In this document: positions 54,151 through 63,968 of the stretch, piece by piece
How the letters are laid out: each line of letters begins with the position of its first letter
Numbering within the stretch: the stretch's first letter is position 1
Assembly: GCA_002401955.1 (NCBI GenBank)
Contig: NVUQ01000004.1
Coordinates: 36,947-100,946 of the forward strand
Source: Flavobacteriales bacterium
GTDB lineage: Bacteria; Bacteroidota; Bacteroidia; Flavobacteriales_E; Vicingaceae
DNA length: 64,000 bases
Direction: 5' to 3'
Translations under genes and position numbers: made by a program
The notes under the pieces: generated by a model
The model's database searches: none
Told to the model about the DNA's origin: nothing
Seen by the model: only the letters and a program-made list of their open reading frames with translations

Positions 54151-54633
54151 TTACTTCGCATCAAACAAATTAGCTTTACCAGCTATTTGTTCATATCCTT
54201 CATCAATTAACAAGGTTGAACCTTCTGCAGCAGCAACTGCCAATTCATCGCAACGTTCATTATATATATTGCCTGCATGGCCTTTAACCCATGTGAATTT
54301 CACTTTATGCTTTGGGTAAATAACTAAAAATCGTTTCCATAGATCAATGTTTTTTTTGCCTTTAAATCCTTTTTTCTGCCAACCAAAAACCCATCCTTTC
54401 TCTACAGAATCTACCACATACTTAGAGTCAGAAAAAACTTCTACTTCTGATTTGTTTTTGATTGTTTCTAAAGCAACAATAACACTTAATAACTCCATGC
54501 GATTATTAGTGGTTAATCGAAAACCTTCTGCTAATTCTTTTTTGTGCTTTCCACTCATCATTACAACACCATAGCCTCCGTTACCGGGATTCCCTTTAGC
54601 TGCACCATCGGTATAAATTGAGATTTTTGCCAT
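54151..54633 (-). CDS. rnhA: Ribonuclease HI
   Basis: It degrades the RNA strand of RNA-DNA hybrids in the cytoplasm. The 160-residue protein keeps the four acidic catalytic residues: Asp in IYTDGAAKGNPGNGGYG, Glu in NNRMELLSVIVALETI, Asp in EVFSDSKYVVDSV, and Asp in NERCDELAVAAA, along with the HAGNIYNERCDEL histidine loop. Length and order fit E. coli-type RNase HI. It starts three bases after the MarC-family stop, so the two are in one operon. Confidence 0.96.
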   Translation of the reverse strand: MAKISIYTDGAAKGNPGNGGYGVVMMSGKHKKELAEGFRLTTNNRMELLSVIVALETIKNKSEVEVFSDSKYVVDSVEKGWVFGWQKKGFKGKKNIDLWKRFLVIYPKHKVKFTWVKGHAGNIYNERCDELAVAAAEGSTLLIDEGYEQIAGKANLFDAK

Positions 54634-54636
54634 TTG

Positions 54637-55206
54637 TTATAAGCCAATATTTGTTCTGAAAAGCTTCACTGCTATCGCCAATAAAATTACACCAAAAACT
54701 TTACGTAAAACAGCAATACCTCCTTTTCCTAATAATTTTTCAATCTTAGCAGACAATTTTAACACTCCATAAACCAACAATATATTTACTATAATTGCTA
54801 CAATTATATTCTGAACAGCAAATTCTGCTCGTAAAGAAAGTAGAGCAGTCATAGTTCCTGCTCCGGCAATTAAAGGGAAGGCTATTGGAACAATAGAGGC
54901 GGTTTCTGGAGCATCATCTTTATATAAACGTATTCCTAAAATCATTTCTAAAGCCAAGAAAAATAAAATAAATGCTCCAGCAATAGCAAAAGAGCTAACA
55001 TCAATACCAATTAAACCTAAAATAGATTCTCCAACAAACAGAAAGACAATCATAATTACCAATGCAACAAGACTTGCTTTTCCGGATTGGATGTGCCCAA
55101 TTTTTTGTTTTAAATCTAAAATAATAGGGATTGAACCTATAATATCAATTACCGCAAATAAAACCATTGTAGCAGTAGCAATTTCTTTAATATCAAAATA
55201 CATCAT
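54637..55206 (-). CDS. MarC family integral membrane protein
   Basis: This 189-residue inner-membrane protein has six helices. The signature lies in the first helix pair (AVIDIIGSIPIILDLKQ) and the central loop-helix PIAFPLIAGAGTMTALLSL. MarC/YhgN proteins were once linked to antibiotic resistance and are now thought to be transporters of unknown substrate. It is upstream of rnhA with a three-base gap. A TAnnTTTG box lies just before it. Confidence 0.88.
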   Translation of the reverse strand: MMYFDIKEIATATMVLFAVIDIIGSIPIILDLKQKIGHIQSGKASLVALVIMIVFLFVGESILGLIGIDVSSFAIAGAFILFFLALEMILGIRLYKDDAPETASIVPIAFPLIAGAGTMTALLSLRAEFAVQNIIVAIIVNILLVYGVLKLSAKIEKLLGKGGIAVLRKVFGVILLAIAVKLFRTNIGL

Positions 55207-55234
55207 AACTAATTTTTTTAAATTTTTCAGCCGG

Positions 55235-55242
55235 CAAACGTA
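55235..55242 (-). promoter_or_regulatory. TAnnTTTG -7 box for the MarC-family/rnhA operon
   Basis: TACGTTTG (read on the minus strand) is a consensus -7 match 28 nt before the ATG at 55206. I find no clear -33 TTG. Confidence 0.5.
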
Positions 55243-55357
55243 GGCAAATATTAAATACGGAAATTCTTTTTTTGATTTATTTTAAATAAAAATTCAAATC
55301 ACACCTAAATGCCTGAAGTATAAGTGTTTATTTTTTATTTTAAAAAGAGATTTACTA

Positions 55358-58300
55358 CTATGGTATTTGAATTCCAACGAGTAAGACATCATCTATTTGT
55401 TCATTATCTCCTTTCCAATCACTAAAAGTTTTTTCTACTATTTGTTTTTGAATTGCCATTGGTTCGCTACAGTTTGCAAGCAACAACTTTTTTAATCGCT
55501 CTCTTTTAAACTTCTTGTTTTTTTCACCACCAAACTGATCAGTGTATCCATCTGTAAACATATAAAGTTGATCTCCACTTTTAATTTTTATATGCTCCCC
55601 TGTAAACACTTTATCTTGATTAAACCCACCTCCAATAGAATTTCTATTGCCATTGTAAACGGTTAACTCATTATTCCTTATAAAATATAAAGGTCTATAT
55701 GCACCAGAATAATGACAGTATCCTTTATCAAGGTTAACTGCTATTAATGCCAAATCTATTCCATCCATCGATACGTTTTCTCCTGTTGTATTATTTTGTC
55801 TTAATGATCTTTGTAATTCTTCATCTAATGTTGTTAATGCTTGTTCGCAGCTTTCAACTTTATTATCTGCAACAACTTTGTTTAACAATGTTGCACCTAT
55901 CATACTCATAAAAGCACCAGGAACTCCATGTCCAGTAGAATCGGCACAAGCCATGATAAAATAATTTCCTATTTTTTCAAACCAATAAAAATCGCCACTC
56001 ACCAAATCTCGTGGTTGGTAATAAATAAATCCTTCTTTAAATTCTGCATAAAATTTATCTAAAGGAGGTAAAATAGATGCCTGTATATGCTGAGCATACT
56101 TAATGCTATCCATCACATCCTTATTTCGTTCTGATAATTCTAAATGTATATTTTCTAACTCTAACTTTTGGTTTTCAACTTTTTCTTTTGCTATGGTGAT
56201 ATCTTTTGTTCTAGCCTTTACCGTATCTTCCAACTTCTTTTTAGAACGCAACAATCTATAAGTAGCTAATTTTATACTAAAATAAATGAGGATAATAAAT
56301 GCCAAACAGTATACAGCATACGCCCATATCTCCCTGTACCATGGTGGAAGAATAACAAAAGTGAATTGATCTTCTTTGCTTATCTGATTGTAAATGTTTT
56401 TTGCTCGAACCCTAAAAATATATTCAGATTCTGGTAAATAATTATATTCTTTAGTGCTTAAATAAGTCCATTCAGACCAACCTTTATTATACCCTTCTAA
56501 ATAATATTGGTATTTATTTTCTTTTTCATTTCCATAACTAGCTGCCGAAAAAGTAAATGATGTTGCATTGTTTTTAAATGAATAAGTAAACTGTTCTAAA
56601 TTCAACATATTATTACTTCCATAAGAAATAATAGAATCAGAATGAAGGGTTACTTTCCTAATGTTTACGTTATAATCTTTTCTTTTAGAAATATCTTTAT
56701 TGTAATCATACCTAACGAGGCCTTCTCCTCCCGAGTACCAAACTATTCCATTTTCTTCTATATAAGGAGAATTGGTATGGCTCACTTTTTCGTTAATTCT
56801 AGTAAATGGATCTTCTTTAATTTTATAGGTATTATCGCCTGTTTTTAACGCTAAAAACTGACCAATTGTTTTTTCGTAATGGTAGTGTATCCATAAGTTT
56901 CCGTTGTTGTCTTTTTGCATTCTTCTAATATTAAAATCCTCAGAAAGATTTTCTATATTAAAAGAATTATCTAGTACTAACTCATCATTTTCTCCGATAG
57001 ATAATAGTCCCTTTTTAGATGTGAAAAATAATTTTTCATCAATTTTTACAATCTCCTCGCTAGATAGCTTTTCTCCATATTCAATTTTCTTAAAAGATAA
57101 AGGATAATCCTTTTCTTTATCAAACGATGAATTTTCTATTTTTATGAGGTAATCAAATGCTGTAGTTGCCCATACATTTCCGTTTTTATCTTCTTGTAAT
57201 TGATGTGTTTCGGAATCATAACCTTTAAATTGATGCACCACTTTCATCTCATCATTTTTAGTTATTTCGGCTATAGCAATACCATTTTTAAGTGCCAAAC
57301 AAATTCTGTTTGAATCAATTTTTGATTGCATTAAGTGAAAAACTGCATTAGAATTAAAATTTTTAATTTTATGAATTTTATCTCCTTTGATTTCATAAAA
57401 CCCATGACTTCCTCCAGCTAACAAATGATTTCCAACAACGAGAAAATCCCAAAATTGTTCATCTGTATTGGCAAACTGCTTAAACTTTTGTTGTAGGTTT
57501 AATTCATTTTTATCTAAATAATAAACCCCATTTCCGGTAGCAATATAAAGTTGTCCTTTATGCCTTATTACATCTCTCACAAAACCTTTTACTCCGTTTT
57601 CTGAACTAAAATAAGTTAATGGTAAGTTTAAATCAATGTAAGAAATACCAACTGCAGTTCCCACCCATAACCCACCGTAATTATCTTTAAAAACATACTT
57701 TACATTATTGTTTTGCAACCCTCTTTTTTGGTTAATGTGCATTACCAAGTTTCCGTTTTTATCAATTACATATACTCCATTTTTAAGAGTGGCATAAACC
57801 AGCTCATCGTTTTCTGAAATGGTTCCATGATAGATCTTATTACTTTTAATTTGTTCATTAACATCATTTTTAAAAGGCTCTATTTCACCTGTTTTAATGT
57901 TGTGAATTTCTAACCCTTCCTTTCTTGTTGCTACAATAATATTATCAGTACCAAAAGGTAAAATAGAAAAGATGGTTGTATTCTGATAATGCATTCCTCC
58001 ATTAACAGGAACAAATTTATCTTCTTTAAATACATGTAAGCCTCTATTTTTTAAAACCAAGTATAAATTTTCATTAACATAAAAGCCTAAATGAGCTGTA
58101 ATATCATCATATTCATAAACGTAAAGTTGTTCATTGTACCATCGGTAAATTCTTTTAAAAGAAAGGAAAAATACACCTTCGTTGGTAACATAAACATTCC
58201 AAACATCTGTAAAATCTTTATACTTTTCTTCTAAGTTCTTACTTAATGAAATATAAACAGGATGATTTAAAGAATCTTTACCAAGATAGCCAAATTCACT

Positions 58301-58597
58301 TTTAGCCCCAACATAAACAACACCATTTTTGTCAACATCTAAAGCTCTTGCAGTTGTTTGGTTATCTACTGGTATTACTTGCCATTTAGAACCATCATAT
58401 TGCAACACTCCTTCTGCTACCCCAAAGTACATTAACCCATTATTATCTTGAGTAATATCCCATATTGTTGCCGAAGAATTATACTCTTTAGGAATGTGAT
58501 TTTTGATATAAGGGTTTCCTAGTTCATTTTGAGCAAAAGCACTTGAACTAATTATGATAATTATTCCCAATAAATATGTAATGAATCTAGTAATCAT
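55358..58597 (-). CDS. Membrane sensor with propeller domain and SpoIIE phosphatase
   Basis: This 1079-residue protein has a signal peptide (1-22). A long two-component-regulator propeller (about 30-640; blades such as NGLMYFGVAEGVLQYDGSKW and NVKYVFKDNYGGLWVGTAVG) and a YYY-type Ig domain (about 680-740) follow. One TM helix (about 755-780) and a coiled coil come next, then a cytoplasmic PP2C/SpoIIE phosphatase (about 850-1079, with GDFYWFEKIGNYF and ADSTGHGVPGAFMSMIGA). It would read an extracellular signal and dephosphorylate a serine, for example on an anti-sigma-factor antagonist. No such partner is adjacent. Monocistronic. Confidence 0.9.
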   Translation of the reverse strand: MITRFITYLLGIIIIISSSAFAQNELGNPYIKNHIPKEYNSSATIWDITQDNNGLMYFGVAEGVLQYDGSKWQVIPVDNQTTARALDVDKNGVVYVGAKSEFGYLGKDSLNHPVYISLSKNLEEKYKDFTDVWNVYVTNEGVFFLSFKRIYRWYNEQLYVYEYDDITAHLGFYVNENLYLVLKNRGLHVFKEDKFVPVNGGMHYQNTTIFSILPFGTDNIIVATRKEGLEIHNIKTGEIEPFKNDVNEQIKSNKIYHGTISENDELVYATLKNGVYVIDKNGNLVMHINQKRGLQNNNVKYVFKDNYGGLWVGTAVGISYIDLNLPLTYFSSENGVKGFVRDVIRHKGQLYIATGNGVYYLDKNELNLQQKFKQFANTDEQFWDFLVVGNHLLAGGSHGFYEIKGDKIHKIKNFNSNAVFHLMQSKIDSNRICLALKNGIAIAEITKNDEMKVVHQFKGYDSETHQLQEDKNGNVWATTAFDYLIKIENSSFDKEKDYPLSFKKIEYGEKLSSEEIVKIDEKLFFTSKKGLLSIGENDELVLDNSFNIENLSEDFNIRRMQKDNNGNLWIHYHYEKTIGQFLALKTGDNTYKIKEDPFTRINEKVSHTNSPYIEENGIVWYSGGEGLVRYDYNKDISKRKDYNVNIRKVTLHSDSIISYGSNNMLNLEQFTYSFKNNATSFTFSAASYGNEKENKYQYYLEGYNKGWSEWTYLSTKEYNYLPESEYIFRVRAKNIYNQISKEDQFTFVILPPWYREIWAYAVYCLAFIILIYFSIKLATYRLLRSKKKLEDTVKARTKDITIAKEKVENQKLELENIHLELSERNKDVMDSIKYAQHIQASILPPLDKFYAEFKEGFIYYQPRDLVSGDFYWFEKIGNYFIMACADSTGHGVPGAFMSMIGATLLNKVVADNKVESCEQALTTLDEELQRSLRQNNTTGENVSMDGIDLALIAVNLDKGYCHYSGAYRPLYFIRNNELTVYNGNRNSIGGGFNQDKVFTGEHIKIKSGDQLYMFTDGYTDQFGGEKNKKFKRERLKKLLLANCSEPMAIQKQIVEKTFSDWKGDNEQIDDVLLVGIQIP

Positions 58598-58676
58598 TGT
58601 CTTATGCTAATTTACAATTTCAAATCCTTAAATCCAGTCTATTTTTTTTATTTTTACTTCCTATTAGAATAAAATT

Positions 58677-60218
58677 ATGGAAGAGAAATTTAATCAGCTT
58701 GATGCCAAAATTGAAGAAGCCAAGTTAGGTGGAGGAGAGAAAAGAATTGAATCACAACATGCTAAGGGAAAACTAACTGCACGAGAAAGAATTCACTTTT
58801 TATTAGATGAAGGTTCTTTTCAAGAAATGGGCATGTTGGTTACGCATCGTTCAACCAACTTTGGTTTAGATAAGACTAAATTTTTAGGAGATGGTGTTGT
58901 AACTGGTTATGGAAACATAAATGGAAGACTAGTTTATGTTTTTTCTCAAGATTTTACTGTTTTAGGAGGTTCTTTAGCTGAAGCTCATGCTGAAAAAATT
59001 TGCAAAGTAATGGATATGGCCATGAAAAATGGTGCTCCAGTTATTGGGTTAAACGATTCTGGTGGGGCAAGAATTCAAGAAGGTGTAGTAAGTTTAGGTG
59101 GTTATGCAGATATCTTTTATAAAAACACTTTAGCAAGTGGTGTTGTTCCTCAACTTTCTGCTATTATGGGGCCTTGTGCAGGTGGAGCGGTTTATTCTCC
59201 TGCTTTAACTGATTTTATTATGATGGTAGAAAACACTTCGTACATGTTTGTTACTGGGCCCAATGTGGTAAAAACGGTAACTCACGAAGAGGTAAGTGCT
59301 GAAGATTTAGGTGGAGCTTCTGCTCATTCAACAAAATCTGGTGTTACTCATTTAACTTACGGAAACGAGATAGAATGTATTAATGGCATTAAAGACATGC
59401 TTTCTTACATGCCTCAAAACTGTGAAGAAGATGCTCCTTCTGTTCCTTATGAAATGGGGGATGAAAATAGGGTAGGACTAAACACTATTATTCCAGAAAA
59501 TCCTAACCAACCTTATGATATTAAAGAAGTAATTGAACAAACAGTTGATGCTGATAGCTTTTATGAAATTCATAAAGATTTTGCAGAAAATATTGTTGTT
59601 GGTTTTGCTCGTTTAGCAGGAAAATCAATTGGAATTGTTGCCAATCAACCTGCTTTTTTAGCTGGAGTTTTAGACATTAAATCATCTCAAAAAGGTGCCC
59701 GATTTGTTCGTTTTTGTGATGCTTTTAATATTCCACTTTTAGTATTAGAAGATGTTCCAGGATTCTTACCTGGCACCGATCAAGAGTGGAATGCTATTAT
59801 TACTAACGGAGCCAAATTATTGTATGCATTTTGCGAAGCAACCGTTCCTAGAGTAACGGTAATTACTCGAAAAGCTTATGGTGGTGCTTATGATGTAATG
59901 AACTCTAAACACATTGGAGCAGATATGAACTTTGCTTGGCCTAGTGCAGAAATTGCTGTAATGGGAGCTAAGGGTGCTGCAGAAATTATCTTTAAAAGGG
60001 ACATAAAAGAAGCGGCTAATCCAGAGGCTAAATGGAAAGAAAAAGAAGCTGAATATGCTGAGATGTTTGCTAACCCTTACAATGCTGCTGCTCGAGGTTA
60101 TGTTGATGAGGTAATTAAACCATCACAAACAAGAGAAAAATTAATTTCAGCTTTTAAGATGTTAGAAAATAAAGTTGATACGTTACCTAAAAAGAAGCAT
60201 GGGAATATTCCTTTGTAA
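58677..60218 (+). CDS. Acyl-CoA carboxylase beta (carboxyltransferase) subunit
   Basis: This 513-residue biotin-dependent carboxyltransferase has two crotonase-fold halves. Motifs are [20 protein letters not shown] at the N-terminus, [20 protein letters not shown] and [16 protein letters not shown] in the first half (acyl-CoA and oxyanion binding), and [20 protein letters not shown] with [18 protein letters not shown] in the second. It is closest in build to propionyl-CoA carboxylase beta (PccB), but decarboxylase MmdA is similar; no alpha or biotin-carrier gene is next to it to decide. It may feed odd-chain or branched-chain catabolism. Confidence 0.93.
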   Translation: MEEKFNQLDAKIEEAKLGGGEKRIESQHAKGKLTARERIHFLLDEGSFQEMGMLVTHRSTNFGLDKTKFLGDGVVTGYGNINGRLVYVFSQDFTVLGGSLAEAHAEKICKVMDMAMKNGAPVIGLNDSGGARIQEGVVSLGGYADIFYKNTLASGVVPQLSAIMGPCAGGAVYSPALTDFIMMVENTSYMFVTGPNVVKTVTHEEVSAEDLGGASAHSTKSGVTHLTYGNEIECINGIKDMLSYMPQNCEEDAPSVPYEMGDENRVGLNTIIPENPNQPYDIKEVIEQTVDADSFYEIHKDFAENIVVGFARLAGKSIGIVANQPAFLAGVLDIKSSQKGARFVRFCDAFNIPLLVLEDVPGFLPGTDQEWNAIITNGAKLLYAFCEATVPRVTVITRKAYGGAYDVMNSKHIGADMNFAWPSAEIAVMGAKGAAEIIFKRDIKEAANPEAKWKEKEAEYAEMFANPYNAAARGYVDEVIKPSQTREKLISAFKMLENKVDTLPKKKHGNIPL

Positions 60219-60228
60219 TCTTTGTGAA

Positions 60229-60370
60229 CGTCATTGCGAATTTTTAAATTGCTCATTGAGCATGTTTTGCGAAAGAAAAAGCTACGAAATACTCAATTAA
60301 AAATAAAGCAATCTTATTCTTTTGAAAGAGAGATTGCTTCGTCATTCGTTCCTCATTTCTCGCAATGACG
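60229..60370. repeat. Intergenic CGTCATTGCGA long inverted repeat
   Basis: CGTCATTGCGA (60229-60239) and TCGCAATGACG (60360-60370) are perfect inverted copies. Inside are AAGCAATCT (60306-60314) and AGATTGCTT (60331-60339), and a GTTTTGCGAAAG segment. It follows the carboxylase gene. Same family as 25458 and 44082. Confidence 0.75.
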
Positions 60371-60391
60371 TTTATTTTGTAACTTTAGCTT

Positions 60392-60586
60392 ATGAAAGAC
60401 TTACGTTTTTGGATTAAAGTATCAAGAGCAACAATTGTCTTTGGTGTAATATTTCTTGTTGTCACTTTTTTCGATGACGGGATTAAAAATGACTATTACT
60501 ACTATTTTCATCAAACTGTTCTTTCTCTTTTATTAGTAATTTTAATTGCATCAGAAACAACAAAGTACTTTTTAAAGAAAGGATAG
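60392..60586 (+). CDS. Small two-helix membrane protein
   Basis: This 64-residue protein reads MKDLRFWIKVSRATIVFGVI, then FLVVTFFDDGIKNDYYYYF, then HQTVLSLLLVILIASETTKY and FLKKG. It has two membrane segments with a short polar loop. The composition and Met start, together with a free-standing position just past a repeat, make it likely to be a real gene of unknown function. No family is recognised. Confidence 0.55.
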   Translation: MKDLRFWIKVSRATIVFGVIFLVVTFFDDGIKNDYYYYFHQTVLSLLLVILIASETTKYFLKKG

Positions 60587-60642
60587 TCATAAAACTCACT
60601 GGATTTTCGCATAGCCCATTGGGAAGGGTTGGGGATGGGCTC

Positions 60643-61344
60643 CTACTTTTTTCCCAACTCCTCTATAGCCAATTTAGCATCAGCCATAAAATTCTTAATT
60701 GTTTTTTTAGAATATTTTGATGCTTCAATAGGTTTGCCTATTCTCACAACAACATCTCCTGGAGTAATAGTCCTGCTTTTTGCAGGCCAAACGTTATAAG
60801 TTCCATCAATGTGAATAGGAACAATACTCACCCCTGCATCTAAAGCTAAATGAAATGCTCCTTTTTTAAACGGTCCTAAAGCTCCTGTTTTAGTTCTTGT
60901 ACCTTCGGGATACATTACAACTCTTTTACCATTTTTAATTTTTACAGCTGCTTTTTTTAGACTTTCTACCGCTTTTCTTTTATTACTTCTGTCGATAAAA
61001 ATATGCCCAGCAATAAACATATACCAACCAACGATTGGAACCCAAGCCAATTCTTTTTTGCCTATAAAATGAAGATTAACGGGTAAACTCCTACATAACA
61101 CAATAATATCTAGATGTGAACAATGATTTGCCACAAAAATTACTGGTTTGTCCGTTGGCACATTTTCAACCCCATGAACTTTTAGTTTTATTCCAACAAT
61201 TTTCATTACCAAAGAAGAAAATAACGTTCTTGCAACAAACAATGGAAACTGTCTATTTAAAGTAAAAGGGATAAATAATGGTGCAATAACCATCAAGGGT
61301 AATGTCCAAAGAAACAAGAAAAATAAACGAATTGCTGATATCAT
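60643..61344 (-). CDS. plsC: 1-acyl-sn-glycerol-3-phosphate acyltransferase
   Basis: It acylates lysophosphatidic acid to phosphatidic acid at the inner membrane. The 233 residues contain an N-terminal hydrophobic segment, the catalytic NHCSHLDIIVLC (HX4D), the substrate motif FIDRSNKRKAVESLKKA, the PEGTRTKTG motif, and VPIHIDGTYNVWPAKSR. I prefer the ATG at 61344 over one ten codons upstream, because the longer form adds a charged, non-conserved tail. It lies opposite the carboxylase gene with a small gene between, and is next to the MITE and broken YCII gene. Confidence 0.92.
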   Translation of the reverse strand: MISAIRLFFLFLWTLPLMVIAPLFIPFTLNRQFPLFVARTLFSSLVMKIVGIKLKVHGVENVPTDKPVIFVANHCSHLDIIVLCRSLPVNLHFIGKKELAWVPIVGWYMFIAGHIFIDRSNKRKAVESLKKAAVKIKNGKRVVMYPEGTRTKTGALGPFKKGAFHLALDAGVSIVPIHIDGTYNVWPAKSRTITPGDVVVRIGKPIEASKYSKKTIKNFMADAKLAIEELGKK

Positions 61345-61554
61345 ACAGAATCTTTTTCGATGCAAAGATAACAACTGGAATCACATATTTTAATATCTTT
61401 AGATTTCAAACGTAATTTTTATGAGAGCCCTACTTTTTATACCGATTTGTAATCAAAATGCCCTATAATTTCGTTACTCTCATTCTCTGGCTTTGAATCT
61501 CTATCGGCATTATACAAAAACCATTGTTGGGCGTTTTGAAAATAAATTGGTATT
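61345..61554. other. Intergenic region upstream of plsC, with MITE copy 2
   Basis: The part outside the MITE (61345-61439) has no gene beyond a possible upstream plsC start. At 61422 an ATG opens 15 codons that run into the MITE and stop there. No consensus -7 box is seen for plsC. Confidence 0.45.
61440..61552 (+). mobile_element. 113-bp MITE, copy 2
   Basis: It is the same length as copy 1 at 18353-18465, with about seven differences by eye, and has the same TACCGATTTG and AAATTGGTA ends. Terminal arms CAAAATGCCC/GGGCGTTTTG pair at nine of ten positions. It directly abuts the broken YCII gene. Confidence 0.78.
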
Positions 61555-61731
61555 AGAGGGCTTTATATTTTTAATGTAACAACTGTAGAAGAAGCTAAAG
61601 CATTAACAGAAACGGATCCCGCAATTAAAGCTGGCAGTTTAACAATGGAGCTACTTCCTTGGTTTGGAACGGCTGCTCTAATGGGCGTTAATGATGAGCA
61701 TAAAAGAGTAATGAAAGCACCTATTTTTTAA
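61555..61731 (+). pseudogene. C-terminal remnant of a YCII-family (YciI-like) gene
   Basis: The 58 codons after the MITE read RGLYIFNVTTVEEAKALTET, then DPAIKAGSLTMELLPWFGTA and ALMGVNDEHKRVMKAPIF, ending in a stop at 61729. This is the conserved last half of YCII-type dimeric alpha-beta-barrel proteins. The N-terminal half is missing: the sequence before the MITE is not coding for it. So the gene was truncated, and the MITE now sits at the break. The remaining text is still undamaged, so the event is recent. Its stop is adjacent to the end of the gene on the other strand. Confidence 0.72.
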
Positions 61732-62589
61732 CTATTGCTCAATTGGTTTATTGAGCTGATCTACCACTTTACTAATAAAATTGTTATATGCTAATTCTAG
61801 TTCTTTTACGCGTAATAATTTAAATGAAGCTTCTAAATCGCTTGGTTCTTCAGCCCCCTCAGCTTTTATTTTGCCAAACCCACCAATCTGTTGCTTAAAT
61901 AAATTATAGATATCATAATCTAAATAGTGCCCTGCATATTTTGTTCTTTTTGAATGGTTTCCTTTTCTTGTAAACGATTCTTTTTGGATATCATACCAAG
62001 TAATAAAAATTACAAAATCAGCATTGTGTTGTTCTAATAATTTAGTGAAATCTGCTTCAGAAAATAGTTTTAAATCAACACCATTATAATGCTTTCCATT
62101 AAACTTTCCATACTTATATTTTACCATTTTTTTGTATGGTTTAAGTGCTGCAGCTTCAACAGGAACAAATTCAAAATTCTCATCATTGTATTTGCTAAAA
62201 GTGTTTAATAAAGCTTTCTCATAAGTAACAAAAACCTTGGCAACTGGCACATTATTTTTTTCGGCAATTACTTCTAAATCAAATTCTGAGACAAACTCAA
62301 AACGACTTGGAGGAATTACCAATACTCTTTTTTTATTAGAGGTTTGGGCAAAAGAAGATGTGATGATTAGCAAATAGGTTAATGTGAAGATTGTTTTTGT
62401 AACGCTATTACGTAGATTAAAATTATTGTCAGTTCGAGTGCGAAGCGTATCGAGAACAAAATGATTTTTAAAAACATAAGTATTCTTTTGGCAACTTCTC
62501 GATACATTTCTCATACTTCGAAACACTCGAAGTGACAAAAGAGAACTCCAACTCGCAATGACGAATTTTATATTTTTAGGTCTTCTCAT
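61732..62589 (-). CDS. Exported protein of unknown function with repeat-derived N-terminus
   Basis: The ATG at 62589 overlaps the tyrS stop by one base (TGATG) and gives 285 residues. The first 64 or so residues are the translation of a dispersed intergenic repeat (62428-62563) and are not protein-like. Only then does a signal peptide begin (KTIFTLTYLLIITSSFAQ), followed by a family-like core (KKRVLVIPPSRFEFVSEFDL, ADFVIFITWYDIQKESFT). No ATG, GTG or TTG lies in frame just before the signal peptide, so the true start is unclear: the extended form, or a rare codon such as ATT. I do not recognise the family. It may be co-transcribed with tyrS. Confidence 0.6.
   Translation of the reverse strand: MRRPKNIKFVIASWSSLLSLRVFRSMRNVSRSCQKNTYVFKNHFVLDTLRTRTDNNFNLRNSVTKTIFTLTYLLIITSSFAQTSNKKRVLVIPPSRFEFVSEFDLEVIAEKNNVPVAKVFVTYEKALLNTFSKYNDENFEFVPVEAAALKPYKKMVKYKYGKFNGKHYNGVDLKLFSEADFTKLLEQHNADFVIFITWYDIQKESFTRKGNHSKRTKYAGHYLDYDIYNLFKQQIGGFGKIKAEGAEEPSDLEASFKLLRVKELELAYNNFISKVVDQLNKPIEQ
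62428..62563. repeat. Dispersed repeat inside the 5' part of the exported-protein gene
   Basis: It holds GTCAGTTCGAGTGCGAAGCG, the inverted pair GTATCGAGAA (62447-62456) and TTCTCGATAC (62496-62505), CACTCGAAGTGAC, and a terminal TCGCAATGACGA. It belongs to the same families as 37949-38056 and 60229-60370. It is open in the frame of the gene at 61732. Confidence 0.65.
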
Positions 62590-63869
62590 CAAACCGCTTT
62601 AACTAAAAAATAATTTTTCTTTCCTCGTTGTAATAAGATATGTTTTCCATTGATCAGATCCTCTGAATTAATCGTTTTATCCTCTCCAACTTTCGCTTTA
62701 TTTACACTAATAGAATTTTCTTTTAATGCCCTTCTTGCTTCACCACCTGATTTTAAAAAGTTGGTTTGAGCTGCTAAAATGTCTACAATGTTTATACCAT
62801 TTTCAATATCAGACTTAGTTACTTCAGCCTGAGGAACACCTTCAAACACGTCTTCAAAAATGTTTGCTGGCAAACATTTTAATGCATCAACAGCTTCGGC
62901 TCCTTTTTTAAACAAAACCTCAGATGCATTTATTGCCGCATCTAAATCTGCTGCAGAGTGAACTCTTACCGTAATATCATCAGCCAATGCTTTTTGCAAT
63001 ACTCTTAAATGAGGAGCTTCAACATGTTCTTTTTCAAGTGATTCAATTTCCGCCTGATCTTTTAATGTAAAAATTCTAATGTAATTGGCAGCATCTTCAT
63101 CAGAAGCATTAATCCAATATTGGTAGAATTTGTAAGGAGATGTTTTCGTTTTATCTAACCAAACATTTCCTCCTTCTGTTTTTCCAAATTTACTACCGTC
63201 AGCTTTTTTGATAAGAGGTGTAGTACATGCGAAAGCCTCTCCTCCACCTTTTCTTCTAATCAATTCTGTTCCAGTAACAATGTTTCCCCATTGATCGGAA
63301 CCTCCTAATTGCACTTTGCAATTTTTGTTTTTATTTAACCAGTAAAAGTCATACCCTTGAACCAATTGGTAAGAAAACTCAGTAAAAGACATGCCTGTTT
63401 CTATTCTAGATTTTACAGAATCTTTAGCCAACATATAATTAATTGGAAGGTGTTTTCCTACATCACGAATAAAGTCTAAAAAGTTAAACTCCTTAAACCA
63501 ATCGTAATTGTTTACCATTTCGGCAGCGTTTTCACCACAATCGAAATCTAAAAATTGCTCCAATTGTTTTTGAATACATGCTACATTATGGTTTAATGTT
63601 TCTTCATCTAACAAGTTCCGTTCGGCAGATTTACCTGAAGGATCTCCCACCATACCAGTTGCACCACCTACCAATGCATATGGTTTATGTCCAGCATTTT
63701 GTAAATGAACCAGTATCATAATTTGAACCAAACTACCTATGTGTAACGAATCTCCTGTTGGATCAAAACCTATATAAGCCGAAGTTAATTCCTTAGCAAA
63801 TTGTTCTTCTGTTCCCGGCATCATATCGTGTATCATGCCTCTCCAACGGATTTCTTCTATAAAGTTCAT
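62589..63869 (-). CDS. tyrS: Tyrosyl-tRNA synthetase
   Basis: It charges tRNA-Tyr with tyrosine in the cytoplasm. The 426 residues follow the bacterial TyrRS order: [20 protein letters not shown] (HIGH motif as LHIGS), [17 protein letters not shown], the tyrosine-binding [14 protein letters not shown] and [31 protein letters not shown] (KMSKS as KFGKT), and a C-terminal S4-like RNA-binding domain ([20 protein letters not shown]). The start is the ATG at 63869. A TAACTTCG close to TAnnTTTG precedes it on the minus strand. Its stop overlaps the next start by one base. Confidence 0.97.
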   Translation of the reverse strand: MNFIEEIRWRGMIHDMMPGTEEQFAKELTSAYIGFDPTGDSLHIGSLVQIMILVHLQNAGHKPYALVGGATGMVGDPSGKSAERNLLDEETLNHNVACIQKQLEQFLDFDCGENAAEMVNNYDWFKEFNFLDFIRDVGKHLPINYMLAKDSVKSRIETGMSFTEFSYQLVQGYDFYWLNKNKNCKVQLGGSDQWGNIVTGTELIRRKGGGEAFACTTPLIKKADGSKFGKTEGGNVWLDKTKTSPYKFYQYWINASDEDAANYIRIFTLKDQAEIESLEKEHVEAPHLRVLQKALADDITVRVHSAADLDAAINASEVLFKKGAEAVDALKCLPANIFEDVFEGVPQAEVTKSDIENGINIVDILAAQTNFLKSGGEARRALKENSISVNKAKVGEDKTINSEDLINGKHILLQRGKKNYFLVKAV

Positions 63870-63968
63870 TCTGTAATAATTTTATGTTGCGAAGTTAGTA
63901 ATAATGTAAGAGTTATCGACTAAAGAGATTAATTCGTATATTCGTTTATCGATGAAAATTAACTACCT

